From Corynebacterium urinipleomorphum (lineage in GTDB: Bacteria; Actinomycetota; Actinomycetes; Mycobacteriales; Mycobacteriaceae): 64,000 bases of DNA. The translations under genes and the position numbers were made by a program. The notes below the pieces were generated by a model. The model searched no databases and was not told where the DNA came from. It saw only the letters and a program-made list of their open reading frames with translations. The stretch is taken from positions 127,929-191,928 of the forward strand of contig NZ_LT706963.1 of the NCBI RefSeq assembly GCF_900155535.1, given 5' to 3'. Shown in pieces: positions 42,936 through 51,562 of the stretch (position 1 is its first letter; each line of letters opens with the position of its first letter).

Positions 42936-43700
42936 TTAGAAGCTCAAGCGGCGCATGATCGGCGCCGGAATGTGCTGCAGCACGAGCGAGATCGGGCCGA
43001 AGAGCTTGTGCACGAAGACGTTCGGCTTCCCGTCGAGGGCCGCGGAGACAGCAGCCTTCGCGACATCCTGCTTATCGACGGTCAACGGCGCCTCATCCAG
43101 CCCCTGCGTCATCTTCGTACGGACCTGTCCCGGACGGACGACGGTGACCGTCACACCCGAATCGCGCAACGCCTCGCCGAGCTGGGTGTAGAAGCCGTCC
43201 ATGCCCGCCTTGGTGGCGCCGTAGACGAAATTGGAGCGGCGCACCTTCATGCCCGCAACGGAGCTCATCGCGATGATCGTGCCGTGGCCCTGCTCCTTGA
43301 GCTTCTGGCCCAGCAGCACGCCGACGGAGACGGGCGCGGTGAAATTGGTTTGCGCGGATGCGACCGCGGCTTCCTGGTTCTGCCACAGCTCCTCCTGGTC
43401 GCCCAGGGTGCCGAAGGCCACGATGGCCACGTCGACGTCGCCGTGCGCGAAAGCCTCCTCGATGACAGCCGGGTGGGACGCGGTGTCGAATGCGTCAAAG
43501 TCCAGCACGCGCACTTCGCCGGCGCCGTGGCTGGTGACCTCTTCCACAGCGGCGTCAATACGCGGGCTGTTCTTGCGTGCGGCGAGCGTCACCGTCGGGG
43601 AACCGCCGCGGGAGGCGAGCTCGTCAACGATGGCGAGACCGATCTCGCTGGTCCCGCCGAGAAGAAGGATGTTCTGTGCTTGTCCAACTGCGTTGAGCAT
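42936..43700 (-). CDS. dprE2: Decaprenylphospho-2-keto-ribose reductase DprE2
   Basis: A 254-residue SDR that, with DprE1, epimerises decaprenyl-phosphoryl-ribose to the arabinose form; it reduces the 2-keto intermediate with NADH. Rossmann motif LLGGTSEIGLAI is at about 13-24, catalytic Ser in MSSVAGM and Tyr/Lys in YGATKAG. A hydrophobic C-terminal region (LFGPISLVLQHIPAPIM) may associate it with the membrane. It follows dprE1 by 33 nt and precedes aftA, all on one transcript. Contains the motif copy at 43070. Confidence 0.94.
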   Translation of the reverse strand: MLNAVGQAQNILLLGGTSEIGLAIVDELASRGGSPTVTLAARKNSPRIDAAVEEVTSHGAGEVRVLDFDAFDTASHPAVIEEAFAHGDVDVAIVAFGTLGDQEELWQNQEAAVASAQTNFTAPVSVGVLLGQKLKEQGHGTIIAMSSVAGMKVRRSNFVYGATKAGMDGFYTQLGEALRDSGVTVTVVRPGQVRTKMTQGLDEAPLTVDKQDVAKAAVSAALDGKPNVFVHKLFGPISLVLQHIPAPIMRRLSF

Positions 43701-43733
43701 TATGTTTCCTCAGTTTTGTCGGGTGGGGCGGGG

Positions 43734-45164
43734 CTAGGAGAGTTCCAGGCGGCGGGACATGTCGGAGGCGAAGACCCCGGTCGGGTCGATCGCGCGGCGG
43801 GTCTCAAGCCAGCTGTCCATCTCCGGGTACATCTTGTGGAATTTCTCCGCGGAGGTGCGGGACTCCTTGGCCAGGTAGAGGCGACCGCCGAATTCCATGA
43901 CCTGCTCGTCGAGGCGGTCGAGGAAGGAGTGCAGGCCGTCGCGGATGGGGAAGTCCACGCAAACGTTCCAGCCGCGCATCGGGTACGACAGCGGCGCGCG
44001 GTTGCCCTCACCGAACAGCTTGAACACGTTCAGCGCGGTGTAGTGGCCGGAGGACTGGATGTCGTAGATGATCTGCTTGAACGGCTCGACCGCGTCGGTG
44101 GGAACGACGAACTGGTACTGCAGGAAACCCGCCGGGCCGTAGCCGCGGTTCCACTCCGCGATCATGTCCAGCGGCTGGTAGAACTGCGTCAGGTTCAAGA
44201 TGTCGTTCTGGCTGGGCGAACCCATCATGTAGTACGCCTCGCCGATCGCCGACAGAGTCAGCTTGTTCATGGTCCAGGACGGGAAGATGTCCGGCACCGT
44301 CATCAGCTGCGGGGCAGAGAATTTCAGCGGGTTCTTGGCCAGCTTGGGGGCGTACTCCTCCAGCTGAGCCAGCGTGGCCAGCGAGCCGCGGGAGATCGTG
44401 GAGCGGCCGGTCTTCGGCGGAGCGGAGATCGCGTCGAACCACGCGGAGGAGTAGGTGTATCCCTCCTCCTGGCCGTGGGAGTGCTCCTCGATCGTCTCGT
44501 CCAAGGTGGACGTGCGCACGGTGTCCGAGATGAAGTAGGCGGTCTCCGTGAACGTCATCTGAATGCGTGCGCGGAGAATGATGCCGGTCAGGCCCATGCC
44601 GCCGACCGTCGCCCAGAACAGAGAGCCATCCGGGTCATCCGAGGATCCCTCCGGCTCGAGGTGCAGCACGCGGCCGTCGGCCACGAGAAGCTCCATGGAC
44701 AGCACGTGGTCGCCGAAGGAGCCTGCGGAGTGGTGGTTCTTACCGTGAATGTCTGGGCCGATCGCGCCGCCGATGGTCACCTGGCGGGTACCCGGTAGAA
44801 CCGGAACCCACAGGCCGTAGGGCAGCGCCGCCTTCATCAGCTGGTCCAGTGTCACGCCGCCGTCCACGTCGACGATGCCGGTGGACGGGTCGATCTCGTG
44901 GATCTTGTTCAGCGGCTGCATGTCCACGACGAGTCCGCCGCCGTTTTGCGCCGGGTCGCCGTAGGAGCGGCCCATGCCGCGGGCGATCACGCCGCGCCGG
45001 CGGTTCTCCGGCAGGGTCGCGTTGTCTTCAGCGACCTGGCGGACAGCGTCCTTGATCACATCCACATCCGGCGTGGACAGGACGTGAGCGGTCGACGGAG
45101 CCGTGCGGCCCCAGCCGTAGAGCGATTTCGTAGTGGTGTGAAGTTCCATCTCTTCCATCCCCAT
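43734..45164 (-). CDS. dprE1: Decaprenylphospho-ribose 2-oxidase DprE1
   Basis: A 476-residue FAD enzyme of the VAO family that oxidises the 2-hydroxyl of decaprenyl-phosphoryl-ribose. The FAD-binding segment [13 protein letters not shown] and [19 protein letters not shown] are typical. The active-site Cys equivalent to Cys387 of the mycobacterial enzyme is conserved in [10 protein letters not shown] (about residue 402), the residue that covalently binds benzothiazinones in M. tuberculosis. First gene of the dprE1-dprE2-aftA-emb set. The ATG at 45164 has neighbours at 45158 and 45149; the exact start is uncertain by up to five residues. Confidence 0.95.
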   Translation of the reverse strand: MGMEEMELHTTTKSLYGWGRTAPSTAHVLSTPDVDVIKDAVRQVAEDNATLPENRRRGVIARGMGRSYGDPAQNGGGLVVDMQPLNKIHEIDPSTGIVDVDGGVTLDQLMKAALPYGLWVPVLPGTRQVTIGGAIGPDIHGKNHHSAGSFGDHVLSMELLVADGRVLHLEPEGSSDDPDGSLFWATVGGMGLTGIILRARIQMTFTETAYFISDTVRTSTLDETIEEHSHGQEEGYTYSSAWFDAISAPPKTGRSTISRGSLATLAQLEEYAPKLAKNPLKFSAPQLMTVPDIFPSWTMNKLTLSAIGEAYYMMGSPSQNDILNLTQFYQPLDMIAEWNRGYGPAGFLQYQFVVPTDAVEPFKQIIYDIQSSGHYTALNVFKLFGEGNRAPLSYPMRGWNVCVDFPIRDGLHSFLDRLDEQVMEFGGRLYLAKESRTSAEKFHKMYPEMDSWLETRRAIDPTGVFASDMSRRLELS

Positions 45165-45266
45165 AGATAGGTGTTGCCCTCATCCGGGCACTGTGGGCCA
45201 GCCTAGTCACAGTGCCGCCAGCCCTCGGGGGCCGAAAGGCTCAAATGCGGGAGGAAGCGAGGAGAA

Positions 45267-45488
45267 TCACAACTCCATGATGTCGCGAATCCGCTGCGGC
45301 AGCTCCTCTTGGCTGGTAATCGCCGGCCTGCCCGACTCTTTGTATTCGCGCAGCTCCGCGTACACGATGGAGCGGCTCGTGCTGTCCAGCAGCGGTAGTT
45401 CCTGGGCTACGAGCCGGGTCATGAAATCATCCAGCGGCAGGTCGGTGAGCTGGGCGGCGATGTGCGGGGAATCATCGTGGTTAGCCAT
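45267..45488 (-). CDS. Small hypothetical protein
   Basis: A 73-residue acidic, helix-rich protein (DFMTRLVAQELPLLDSTSRS) with no recognised domain and no membrane segment. ATG 45488 is preferred; ATG 45497 and the longer frame to 45515 are alternatives, none with a clear ribosome site. It sits in the gap upstream of dprE1 and divergent from the membrane-protein gene at 45533. Existence is supported only by a clean open frame and typical codon use. Confidence 0.5.
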   Translation of the reverse strand: MANHDDSPHIAAQLTDLPLDDFMTRLVAQELPLLDSTSRSIVYAELREYKESGRPAITSQEELPQRIRDIMEL

Positions 45489-45532
45489 GCGGGACATCTT
45501 ACGGTGGTCTTGCACGCCAGTAGGATGACGGC

Positions 45533-46009
45533 ATGAGCGAGCAGAAGACAGTCCAGGAGCAGACGGGTGAAACCCGTATCGACTACAACGCGTTGGACAA
45601 CACCACCGGAGGTCGTGTGATTCAGGCTGCGTTCGCCGGGGTGTTCACGGCAGTGCCCGACTATGTGCAGTCGACGCCGGCGCGCGTCGCGTCGTGGGCG
45701 GCTGTCACCGCCGCGTTTGCGGGTACTGTCGCCGCGTTCAACGCTTTCGACGAGGATCCGCGCAATGACCTTACTGCCCGTGTGGAGCAGACCGCGGAGA
45801 CGGGTAGCCCGGTGAAGACGTGGGGGTTCATTGCCGGCGGGCTTGCACTGTTCGCGGGCGGGGTGCGGTTGAACATCGCGGTGCAGAAGAAGCTTGCGGG
45901 CGCCCTGCGCCGCCGCGGAGCGAAACGACCGAATACGCTGCTCGGACTAGGTACCGCGGCCCTCGTCTTTGTCGGTACAGAGGCGAACGCCCGCTTCACA
46001 GCAAACTAA
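45533..46009 (+). CDS. Hypothetical two-TM membrane protein
   Basis: A 158-residue protein with two predicted membrane helices (about 55-70, VASWAAVTAAFAGTVAAF, and about 95-112, GFIAGGLALFAGGV), plus a further hydrophobic stretch near the C-terminus (LLGLGTAALVFVG). A soluble N-terminal tail (about 40 residues) precedes them. Start fixed by TAGGAT 6 nt before the ATG. I do not recognise the family; genes at this place in the arabinogalactan cluster of corynebacteria are often small membrane proteins of unknown role. Confidence 0.65.
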   Translation: MSEQKTVQEQTGETRIDYNALDNTTGGRVIQAAFAGVFTAVPDYVQSTPARVASWAAVTAAFAGTVAAFNAFDEDPRNDLTARVEQTAETGSPVKTWGFIAGGLALFAGGVRLNIAVQKKLAGALRRRGAKRPNTLLGLGTAALVFVGTEANARFTAN

Positions 46010-46029
46010 TCGTCACTAGTGTGGGGCGC

Positions 46030-46959
46030 ATGCCGAGCACGTTGTATCGACCGCGCCGCCGCCAGCAGGTGGCGTCTGTCGTCGACCTCGACGCCGCTCG
46101 CGCCCGACTCAGGGGAGCCACGCGCGATCAGCCCCGCACGCTTCTCGTGCGATGCGCGACATTGCTTGCCGACGAAACCGTGCTCCGTCACATCGGTCTC
46201 CGCTCCGACAGCACTCTCGAGGATGTCCAGCGGATTCTCCACATCTCCTTTGCGGTCCCGGCGGACACCCCGACTCCGAGCCGGTTCACCCGCGCCGAGT
46301 CCGATTCGGGGCGGCTGGATGTCACCGGAAAGATCGGGGACTACCTGAGTTCACCCGGCGACACCTTGTTCTTCCACTGGGGGCTGTGGCAGTTCACTCT
46401 CTCCCTGCTGGATGTTTACCCGCGTGACGCGGCTACACCCCGTGCACTGTGCGTCGCTGGTGCCGGGGAGTTCGCGGGGCAACCTTTCGATGTCGCCGCC
46501 ATCAACGCCCAGCTTCTCGGTCCCTCGGCCGTTGAAACTGTTCTGGCCACTGTCCGACCTGATGTCGTCGACGTGGTTGCCCGCTCCCGGGCGATGGACT
46601 TCCTCCCGCTGTTGCAGGCCCTCGACCTGGGTCGCCCCGCTGACCTTGATCCCTCCGTTGCCCAAATTTTGGCAACTCTTCCGCGGGAGCGCACCGCCGC
46701 AGCCTGCGACGCTTTCTGGTGCACCGTCCTCTCCCTCGCTTGTCTTGTCGACGAGGCCACCGCCAACGATGTCGCCGAATCCGCCATGGCCGCGCTGGGG
46801 TGGGCCCACGAGGACGGCAGGCGCTATTCCGCCGGTGAGATTCACGAGCTCTGTGCCGGGTCCCTGGTGCGGCTCGCATCCGTGGGGGGATATGGGGCGG
46901 GGGGCAGGTCGGCCGTCGATAAGCTGGATCTCTATCGTGCGTTGCTTCGGGTAAAGTAA
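46030..46959 (+). CDS. Hypothetical protein, weakly pRiA4b Orf3-like
   Basis: A 309-residue protein. Residues 30-90 contain LRHIGLRSDSTLEDVQRILH, reminiscent of the pRiA4b Orf3-like family (V-P-x-x-x-TL-x-x-L-H pattern), though the match is weak. The rest is helix-rich with no catalytic motif. TAGTGT lies 7 nt before ATG 46030, which sets the start; the frame is open upstream only as a shadow of the preceding gene. It is 6 nt upstream of gtrA, so co-transcription is likely. Function unknown. Confidence 0.6.
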   Translation: MPSTLYRPRRRQQVASVVDLDAARARLRGATRDQPRTLLVRCATLLADETVLRHIGLRSDSTLEDVQRILHISFAVPADTPTPSRFTRAESDSGRLDVTGKIGDYLSSPGDTLFFHWGLWQFTLSLLDVYPRDAATPRALCVAGAGEFAGQPFDVAAINAQLLGPSAVETVLATVRPDVVDVVARSRAMDFLPLLQALDLGRPADLDPSVAQILATLPRERTAAACDAFWCTVLSLACLVDEATANDVAESAMAALGWAHEDGRRYSAGEIHELCAGSLVRLASVGGYGAGGRSAVDKLDLYRALLRVK

Positions 46960-46965
46960 TCCGGC

Positions 46966-47424
46966 GTGTCTTCGAAGGTTGAAAAGACTCGGGCCACGAG
47001 CGCGAAGAGTCAGCTACTGCGATTTCTCGTTGTCGGTGTGTTTTGTGCCGTGCTCGATTTCGGTCTGACGTACCTGCTCACCCATGCTTTCGGCTTAACA
47101 CGCGTGACCGCGAAGATCTTCGGCTGGTGCCTGGGCACACTTGTCGCGTACCTGCTGAACTCCAAGTTCACGTTCCAGGCGAAGATCACCGGCAAGCGTG
47201 CGCTAGCTGTGTTCGTTTTGTACCTGTCCACCCTCGGCGTGCAGACCCTTCTGTATTGGGTGACCAACGACCCCCTCATTGCGCTTGGCCTCGTGGACCC
47301 CTGGAAAGATGCCGTGTCCTTTGTCATTGCGCAAGGTGTGGCCACCGTGACCAACTTCGTGCTTCAGCGCGTGCTCATCTTCCGCGAGCCGGCGCGCGTG
47401 GTCATCGAGGAGCCGCCGCGGTAG
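46966..47424 (+). CDS. GtrA family membrane protein
   Basis: A 152-residue, four-helix protein of the GtrA (PF04138) family, thought to help flip or present polyprenyl-phosphate-linked sugars across the membrane. Family features include LLRFLVVGVFCAVLDFGLTYL, TRVTAKIFGWC and LNSKFTFQ, and a C-terminal NFVLQRVLIFREP. In mycobacteria the GtrA-like Rv3789 interacts with AftA and is near dprE1. This gene lies in the same neighbourhood and may serve decaprenyl-phosphoryl-arabinose presentation (inference). GTG start directly after the 46030 gene. Confidence 0.9.
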   Translation: MSSKVEKTRATSAKSQLLRFLVVGVFCAVLDFGLTYLLTHAFGLTRVTAKIFGWCLGTLVAYLLNSKFTFQAKITGKRALAVFVLYLSTLGVQTLLYWVTNDPLIALGLVDPWKDAVSFVIAQGVATVTNFVLQRVLIFREPARVVIEEPPR

Positions 47425-47479
47425 GTCTTTGAGGCCGTATGCGCGCTGAGGCTTCGGTCTGCTCCCTGGGCTCTCTGGG

Positions 47480-48460
47480 CTAGGGGCGCTTGAAGTCTTC
47501 GTTCGCGCCCATGCGCAGAAGCTTCAGCCACTCCCTGAACTCTTTCGGGCTTCGGCGCTGAACGAGGAAGAACCAGCCGAAACGGACGAGCTCCTGCAGC
47601 TTCATCTTTTGCATGCCGCGTTGGTTGATGATGTACCCGCGGTTGCGGTACGTGAAGTAGCGCTTTGTGTCGTTGTCCGGCCACTGGGCGTGCGCGCGGC
47701 CGCCCATGATCGGATGAAACTCCGCCGACCCGTCCGGGTGCAGGTATGCGGTGGTCAGCGCCGTGCCGTACTTCAACCCCGACTGGGCCAGGCGGCGGTG
47801 GTACTCCACTTCGTCGCCGCGGATGAATAGGCGGTAATCCGGCACACCGATCTGTTCCATTGCCTTCGCGCTGATCAGCGCACCGTTGAACAGGCTGGCG
47901 TACTGCGACAGGAAATCGCCCTCCAGCTCATCGCGGCGGCGGTGCCACGTCAGACCCTGGCGCAGAGGAAATGCGAGGCGGTTCGGGTCGTCGATGTTGC
48001 ACACGACGGGGGAGACTTCCGCCAGCTGTTCACGCTCGGCGACCGTGTAGAGGGTTTCCAGGACGTTCTTGTCCGCGGGGCGGCCGTCGTCATCCGCGCA
48101 CCAGATCGCGTCAGCCCCCAAGGCGAGAGCGTGCAGGAAGCCGTATGCGAAACCGCCCGCACCGCCCAGGTTCGTCCGCGATGGCAGGTAGACCGCTTTC
48201 TCACCCGCAAGTTCTGTGACTAGGTCCTGGACCGGCGACTCGTGGCCGTTATCCACCACAATCACCCAATCCACCGGGTGCGTCTGCTGGACCACCTGCT
48301 CCAGCGAGTGCCTCAGCAGTTCCACGCGCTTGTGCGTCACGATCACCGCAGCTGTAGTCCCCGCCGGATTCAGCCCGGCGGCGGCATTGGCGTCAGCTTC
48401 GGCGTGGTCAGCTTTCACGGTGCCGCGGGAGCTTTCAGCGGGGGAATTCATGGGCACCAT
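47480..48460 (-). CDS. glfT1: Galactofuranosyltransferase GlfT1
   Basis: A 326-residue GT2 enzyme that adds the first galactofuranose residues to the rhamnose-GlcNAc linker of arabinogalactan. GT-A signatures: AAVIVTHKRVELL, TNLGGAGGFAYG and the metal-binding DDD in WCADDDGRPAD (about residues 124-134), then RGDEVEYHRRL with the catalytic acidic residues. Soluble protein, expected at the inner face of the membrane. It is convergent with gtrA. Start could be ATG 48460 or 48451; neither has a clear ribosome site. Its upstream region carries a long inverted repeat (48464-48513). Confidence 0.9.
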   Translation of the reverse strand: MVPMNSPAESSRGTVKADHAEADANAAAGLNPAGTTAAVIVTHKRVELLRHSLEQVVQQTHPVDWVIVVDNGHESPVQDLVTELAGEKAVYLPSRTNLGGAGGFAYGFLHALALGADAIWCADDDGRPADKNVLETLYTVAEREQLAEVSPVVCNIDDPNRLAFPLRQGLTWHRRRDELEGDFLSQYASLFNGALISAKAMEQIGVPDYRLFIRGDEVEYHRRLAQSGLKYGTALTTAYLHPDGSAEFHPIMGGRAHAQWPDNDTKRYFTYRNRGYIINQRGMQKMKLQELVRFGWFFLVQRRSPKEFREWLKLLRMGANEDFKRP

Positions 48461-48463
48461 TCT

Positions 48464-48513
48464 GCCACGCAGGCCCGCTATGGCCGGGGATCACGGTCGG
48501 GGCCCTGCGTGGC
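48464..48513. repeat. Inverted repeat upstream of glfT1
   Basis: GCCACGCAGG (48464-48473) and CCTGCGTGGC (48504-48513) are perfect 10-bp arms with a 30-nt GC-rich loop, between divergent glfT1 and the gene at 48565. Could be an operator or an untranslated-region hairpin. Confidence 0.4.
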
Positions 48514-48564
48514 TGCCCGCATGCTAGGGGAACCATTGAATTGTCCCACGCAGTCTAAGAGGGC

Positions 48565-49545
48565 ATGGCACCTCAATCCTTTCAGCCAAAGACCGCCGCA
48601 CTTCGGAACAACATGGATGTCGCCACCCGCCACACTCACCTACTGCGCGACGATGGGGTGGGTGCGCGGATCTCTTCCGACCATTACCTCGCCGAACCTG
48701 CGCTACGCCCGAGTGAGCTCGCTTACAAAGAGTCGGTATGTCATCCGCGCGGCACCGTGTACCGAGCGCCCGCCGATGCCCGAGCCGTTGCTATGGCGCT
48801 CGAGCATCCGCAACATTCGATTTGTGGTCTGAGTGCGCTCGCTGTTTACGGGCTTAGGTTCTTTGCCGATTGCTGCGACACCACGTTGCACGGACCCGTG
48901 AAGCGAACAGTTGAAGCGACCCAGTTCACACCGCGAGTTACGCGGAGCAAGCGCCAGCCAGAGTGGAACGTGTTCTTCCAGAACCGGCGGTTCGCGATTG
49001 TGGATCCTCATCGGGCAACGGTGGAGGCCTTGCTTGATATCAGATGCGGGAACCATTCATGGCCCGTGCCAGTTGTTCCTGGTTTCGAACCGCAGGAGAT
49101 CCGGGCCATTCAACTTATCGATGCGGTGAGGAGACATCTGGGACTTTCCGTTGGGCTTGTCGGGAAAGAGGCACGCAACCGGATCGAAAGAAAGTGGATG
49201 GAAAAGGTATTCGCCCATTCGAGTGAACTCGCTGACTCGCCGAAGGAAACGGAGATGCGGTTGTTGTGTGCGAAAGTCTGCAAAGAGCTTGGCGTTGAGC
49301 TCACGGAGCAGGTGCCCTTGCTAGTGGAAGGGAAGATTGTCACGGTGTTTGATCTGGCAATTGAGGATCTGAAGATCGCGGTTATGTATGACGGCGAGCA
49401 CCATCTTCAACGTAAACAGCGCGACCGAGATTCACGCGTCAATGTCGAAAGCACTTTGCAGGGTTGGGTTGTCATTCGCTTCACTGCGGGCACGATGGCC
49501 GACGCCGCGCGCTTCCTCAAAAGGTTGGTCGAGACCAGGCGGTGA
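48565..49545 (+). CDS. AbiEi-like/DUF559-type protein with PD-(D/E)XK-like domain
   Basis: A 326-residue soluble protein. The C-terminal 100 residues resemble DUF559/Vsr-like nucleases: EMRLLCAKVCKELG, then FDLAIEDLKIAVMYDGEHHL and a final segment WVVIRFTAG, giving a possible D-(x)-E/K core. The middle (YRAPADARAVAMAL, ICGLSALAVYGL) is like the AbiEi-type antitoxin region seen in actinobacterial proteins of this type. No partner toxin gene is present. More AT-rich than its neighbours and interrupting the cell-wall locus, so possibly acquired. Its stop lies in the left arm of an inverted repeat (49541-49642). Biological role unknown. Confidence 0.65.
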   Translation: MAPQSFQPKTAALRNNMDVATRHTHLLRDDGVGARISSDHYLAEPALRPSELAYKESVCHPRGTVYRAPADARAVAMALEHPQHSICGLSALAVYGLRFFADCCDTTLHGPVKRTVEATQFTPRVTRSKRQPEWNVFFQNRRFAIVDPHRATVEALLDIRCGNHSWPVPVVPGFEPQEIRAIQLIDAVRRHLGLSVGLVGKEARNRIERKWMEKVFAHSSELADSPKETEMRLLCAKVCKELGVELTEQVPLLVEGKIVTVFDLAIEDLKIAVMYDGEHHLQRKQRDRDSRVNVESTLQGWVVIRFTAGTMADAARFLKRLVETRR

Positions 49546-49642
49546 ACGATTCGCCTCTTGCGGCTTGCATGGAAATTAATAAGTGCTGGTAGACGAGTTT
49601 TGTGAGGTTTGTCGGGCCGCATCAGAGTGTGAATCGTTCACC
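49541..49642. repeat. 12-bp perfect inverted repeat after the DUF559-like gene
   Basis: GGTGAACGATTC (49541-49552) and GAATCGTTCACC (49631-49642) form perfect arms across 78 nt. Pairing continues three more bases beyond a bulged A. The left arm includes the stop codon. Could be a long-loop terminator or a mobile-element or nuclease site. Confidence 0.5.
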
Positions 49643-49734
49643 AGCCGCTTAACGACGCCCCCGGGTCCGCTCCTACCCAGGCCCCAGGCGGCGGAGGCGT
49701 GCCCCGGGGAGCCCGGGGAGCCCACGCGTCGGGG

Positions 49735-50544
49735 CTAGTTGCTTGGGGAGGCGGGATCGTCCTCCTCAAAGCGGGTAAGCAGGTCGCGGACGTAGTCGCC
49801 GGCCTCGGGGCCTTCGTAGGCCTCGACCACCTCGTCGACGAGTCCGGCCTGCTTGATCTGGCCCTTGTCCACCCACAGGGCGGTGTTGCATAGCTGGGCC
49901 AGGAAGTCATTCGAGTGGCTGGCAAACACCAGGATGCCGGAGCGTTTCACCAGTTCGGCGAGACGGACGCGGGCTTTGGCCATGAAGGCGGCGTCGACGG
50001 CGCCGATGCCCTCGTCAAGTAGAAGAATCTCGGGCTCAATGGACGTGACAACGCCAAGCGCTAGGCGCACCCGCATGCCGGTGGAGTAGGTGCGCAGCGG
50101 CATGGCCAGGTAGTCGCCGAGTTCGGAGAATTCAGCGATCTCGTCCATCTTGGCTTTCATCTGCTTCCGCGTCTGACCGAGGAAGAGGCCGCGGATGATG
50201 ATGTTCTCGTAGCCGGAGATCTCCGGGTCCATGCCCACGCCGAGGTCGAAGACAGGGGCCACGCGGCCGCGGACATCGGCGACACCGCGGGTGGGCTCGT
50301 AAATGCCCGAAAGCAGGCGCAGCAACGTGGACTTACCGGCACCGTTGTGGCCCACAAGTCCCACGCGGTCGCCCTCGCGCAGGTGAAGGTTGATGTCGCG
50401 CAGAGCTTCAACGACCACGGTGTTGGAGTCGTTTTTGCCGATGGCGCCGCCGGCGGAACTCATCACCGCTTTCTTCAGGGAGCGGGACTTGGCGTCGAAG
50501 ATGGGGAAGTCGACGCAGGCGTTGTAGGTGTCAATGGAAACCAT
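49735..50544 (-). CDS. wzt: Wzt: ATPase of the galactan/arabinogalactan ABC exporter
   Basis: A 269-residue ABC ATPase. Walker A GHNGAGKST is at about 70-78, signature YSTGMRVRLALG and Walker B EILLLDEGIGAVD; the short N-terminal extension and the absence of a C-terminal carbohydrate-binding domain fit Rv3781-like proteins. With Wzm it is believed to export the lipid-linked galactan precursor. It lies 15 nt downstream of wzm. The region 49643-49734 downstream is GC-rich and holds a possible but unclear terminator. Confidence 0.93.
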   Translation of the reverse strand: MVSIDTYNACVDFPIFDAKSRSLKKAVMSSAGGAIGKNDSNTVVVEALRDINLHLREGDRVGLVGHNGAGKSTLLRLLSGIYEPTRGVADVRGRVAPVFDLGVGMDPEISGYENIIIRGLFLGQTRKQMKAKMDEIAEFSELGDYLAMPLRTYSTGMRVRLALGVVTSIEPEILLLDEGIGAVDAAFMAKARVRLAELVKRSGILVFASHSNDFLAQLCNTALWVDKGQIKQAGLVDEVVEAYEGPEAGDYVRDLLTRFEEDDPASPSN

Positions 50545-50559
50545 GGTGAACTCCTTGTT

Positions 50560-51447
50560 CTACACCCAGTACGGGACGCGGAAGCGCCAGCGTTTCATGG
50601 CCAGCATGGCGAGGAACAGGCCAACGACGGTGCACACCAGCACGATGCCCCAGTGGTAGAGCGGGAGGGGCTCACCGATGAGCGGGGCACGCACGACCTC
50701 GAGGTAGTGGTAGAGCGGATTGAGCTCGGCGATACGGGCGCGCTGCGCCACCTCGCCGCCTTGTTCGCGCAGCGTCTTGGCGGTCCACACGATCGGGGTG
50801 ACGTAGAACAACAGCTGCACGAGTGCCTCGAGCAGCGGAGCGACATCGCGGAAGCGCGTGGCGATGATGCCGAAGAGCATGGTCACCCACACGCCGTTGA
50901 TGACCATCAGGGCCAGCGCCGGAATGAACAACAGCACATCCCATCCGAGCGGGATCCTGAACACCATGACGAGGATCAGCCAGATCACCATGTTGTGGGC
51001 GAAGAACAGCAGTTGGCGCCACACCAGCCTGTAAACGTGGACGGACAACGCCGACGGAAGTTGTTTGATCAGGCCTTCGTTCTCGATGAAGACGTTCGCG
51101 CCGTCCTTGATGCAGCCGGAGATGAAGCCCCAGACGATGAAGCCGACGGTGACGTGGGGCAGAAACTCGCGCACCGAGATCTGGAACAGCATGGAGTACA
51201 GCAGGCCGAGCGCCAGCGACATCACGCCGGTGGCGATGGTGATCCACAAAGGCCCAAGCGTCGATCGGCGGTAGCGCTGTTTGATGTCCTGCCAGCCGAG
51301 CTGGAGCCACAGTTCGTACTGCCCCCACCCGCGGGCGAGATCGGAGGCGGCTGCCCCGAGGGTCGTCGACTTAGAGGCGGGGGTGTGGTCGTGGGCCGCC
51401 GAGGTCATGCGGGAGACGTCGGCAAGCAGCTGTTCGTTGTCCTGCAC
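50560..51447 (-). CDS. wzm: Wzm: permease of the galactan ABC exporter
   Basis: A 295-residue ABC-2 type permease with six helices; the conserved RYRRSTLGPLWITIA is at about residues 58-72 and the family loop NPLYHYLEVVRAPL near 240. It pairs with the downstream ATPase, corresponding to Rv3783/Rv3781 of M. tuberculosis. GTG 51447 follows GGGTGGAACAA, a reasonable ribosome site; the frame is open to 51531 without support. Divergent from the aminotransferase-like gene at 51563. Confidence 0.92.
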   Translation of the reverse strand: MQDNEQLLADVSRMTSAAHDHTPASKSTTLGAAASDLARGWGQYELWLQLGWQDIKQRYRRSTLGPLWITIATGVMSLALGLLYSMLFQISVREFLPHVTVGFIVWGFISGCIKDGANVFIENEGLIKQLPSALSVHVYRLVWRQLLFFAHNMVIWLILVMVFRIPLGWDVLLFIPALALMVINGVWVTMLFGIIATRFRDVAPLLEALVQLLFYVTPIVWTAKTLREQGGEVAQRARIAELNPLYHYLEVVRAPLIGEPLPLYHWGIVLVCTVVGLFLAMLAMKRWRFRVPYWV

Positions 51448-51562
51448 TTGTTCCACCCTAGTGCCCTGCGCGGGCCAAGTTGTGCAGGCATACTTGTTGC
51501 TTGTGGCGTGGGTGGTGTTCAATAGCCACACACTTTGATTCCGTCCGGAAGGGAGCTTGGGC

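Noticed and set aside
42906..44798. 630-residue forward frame opposite dprE2/dprE1
   Set aside because: Antisense shadow over two well-identified genes.
50347..51525. 392-residue forward frame opposite wzm
   Set aside because: Antisense shadow without domain features.
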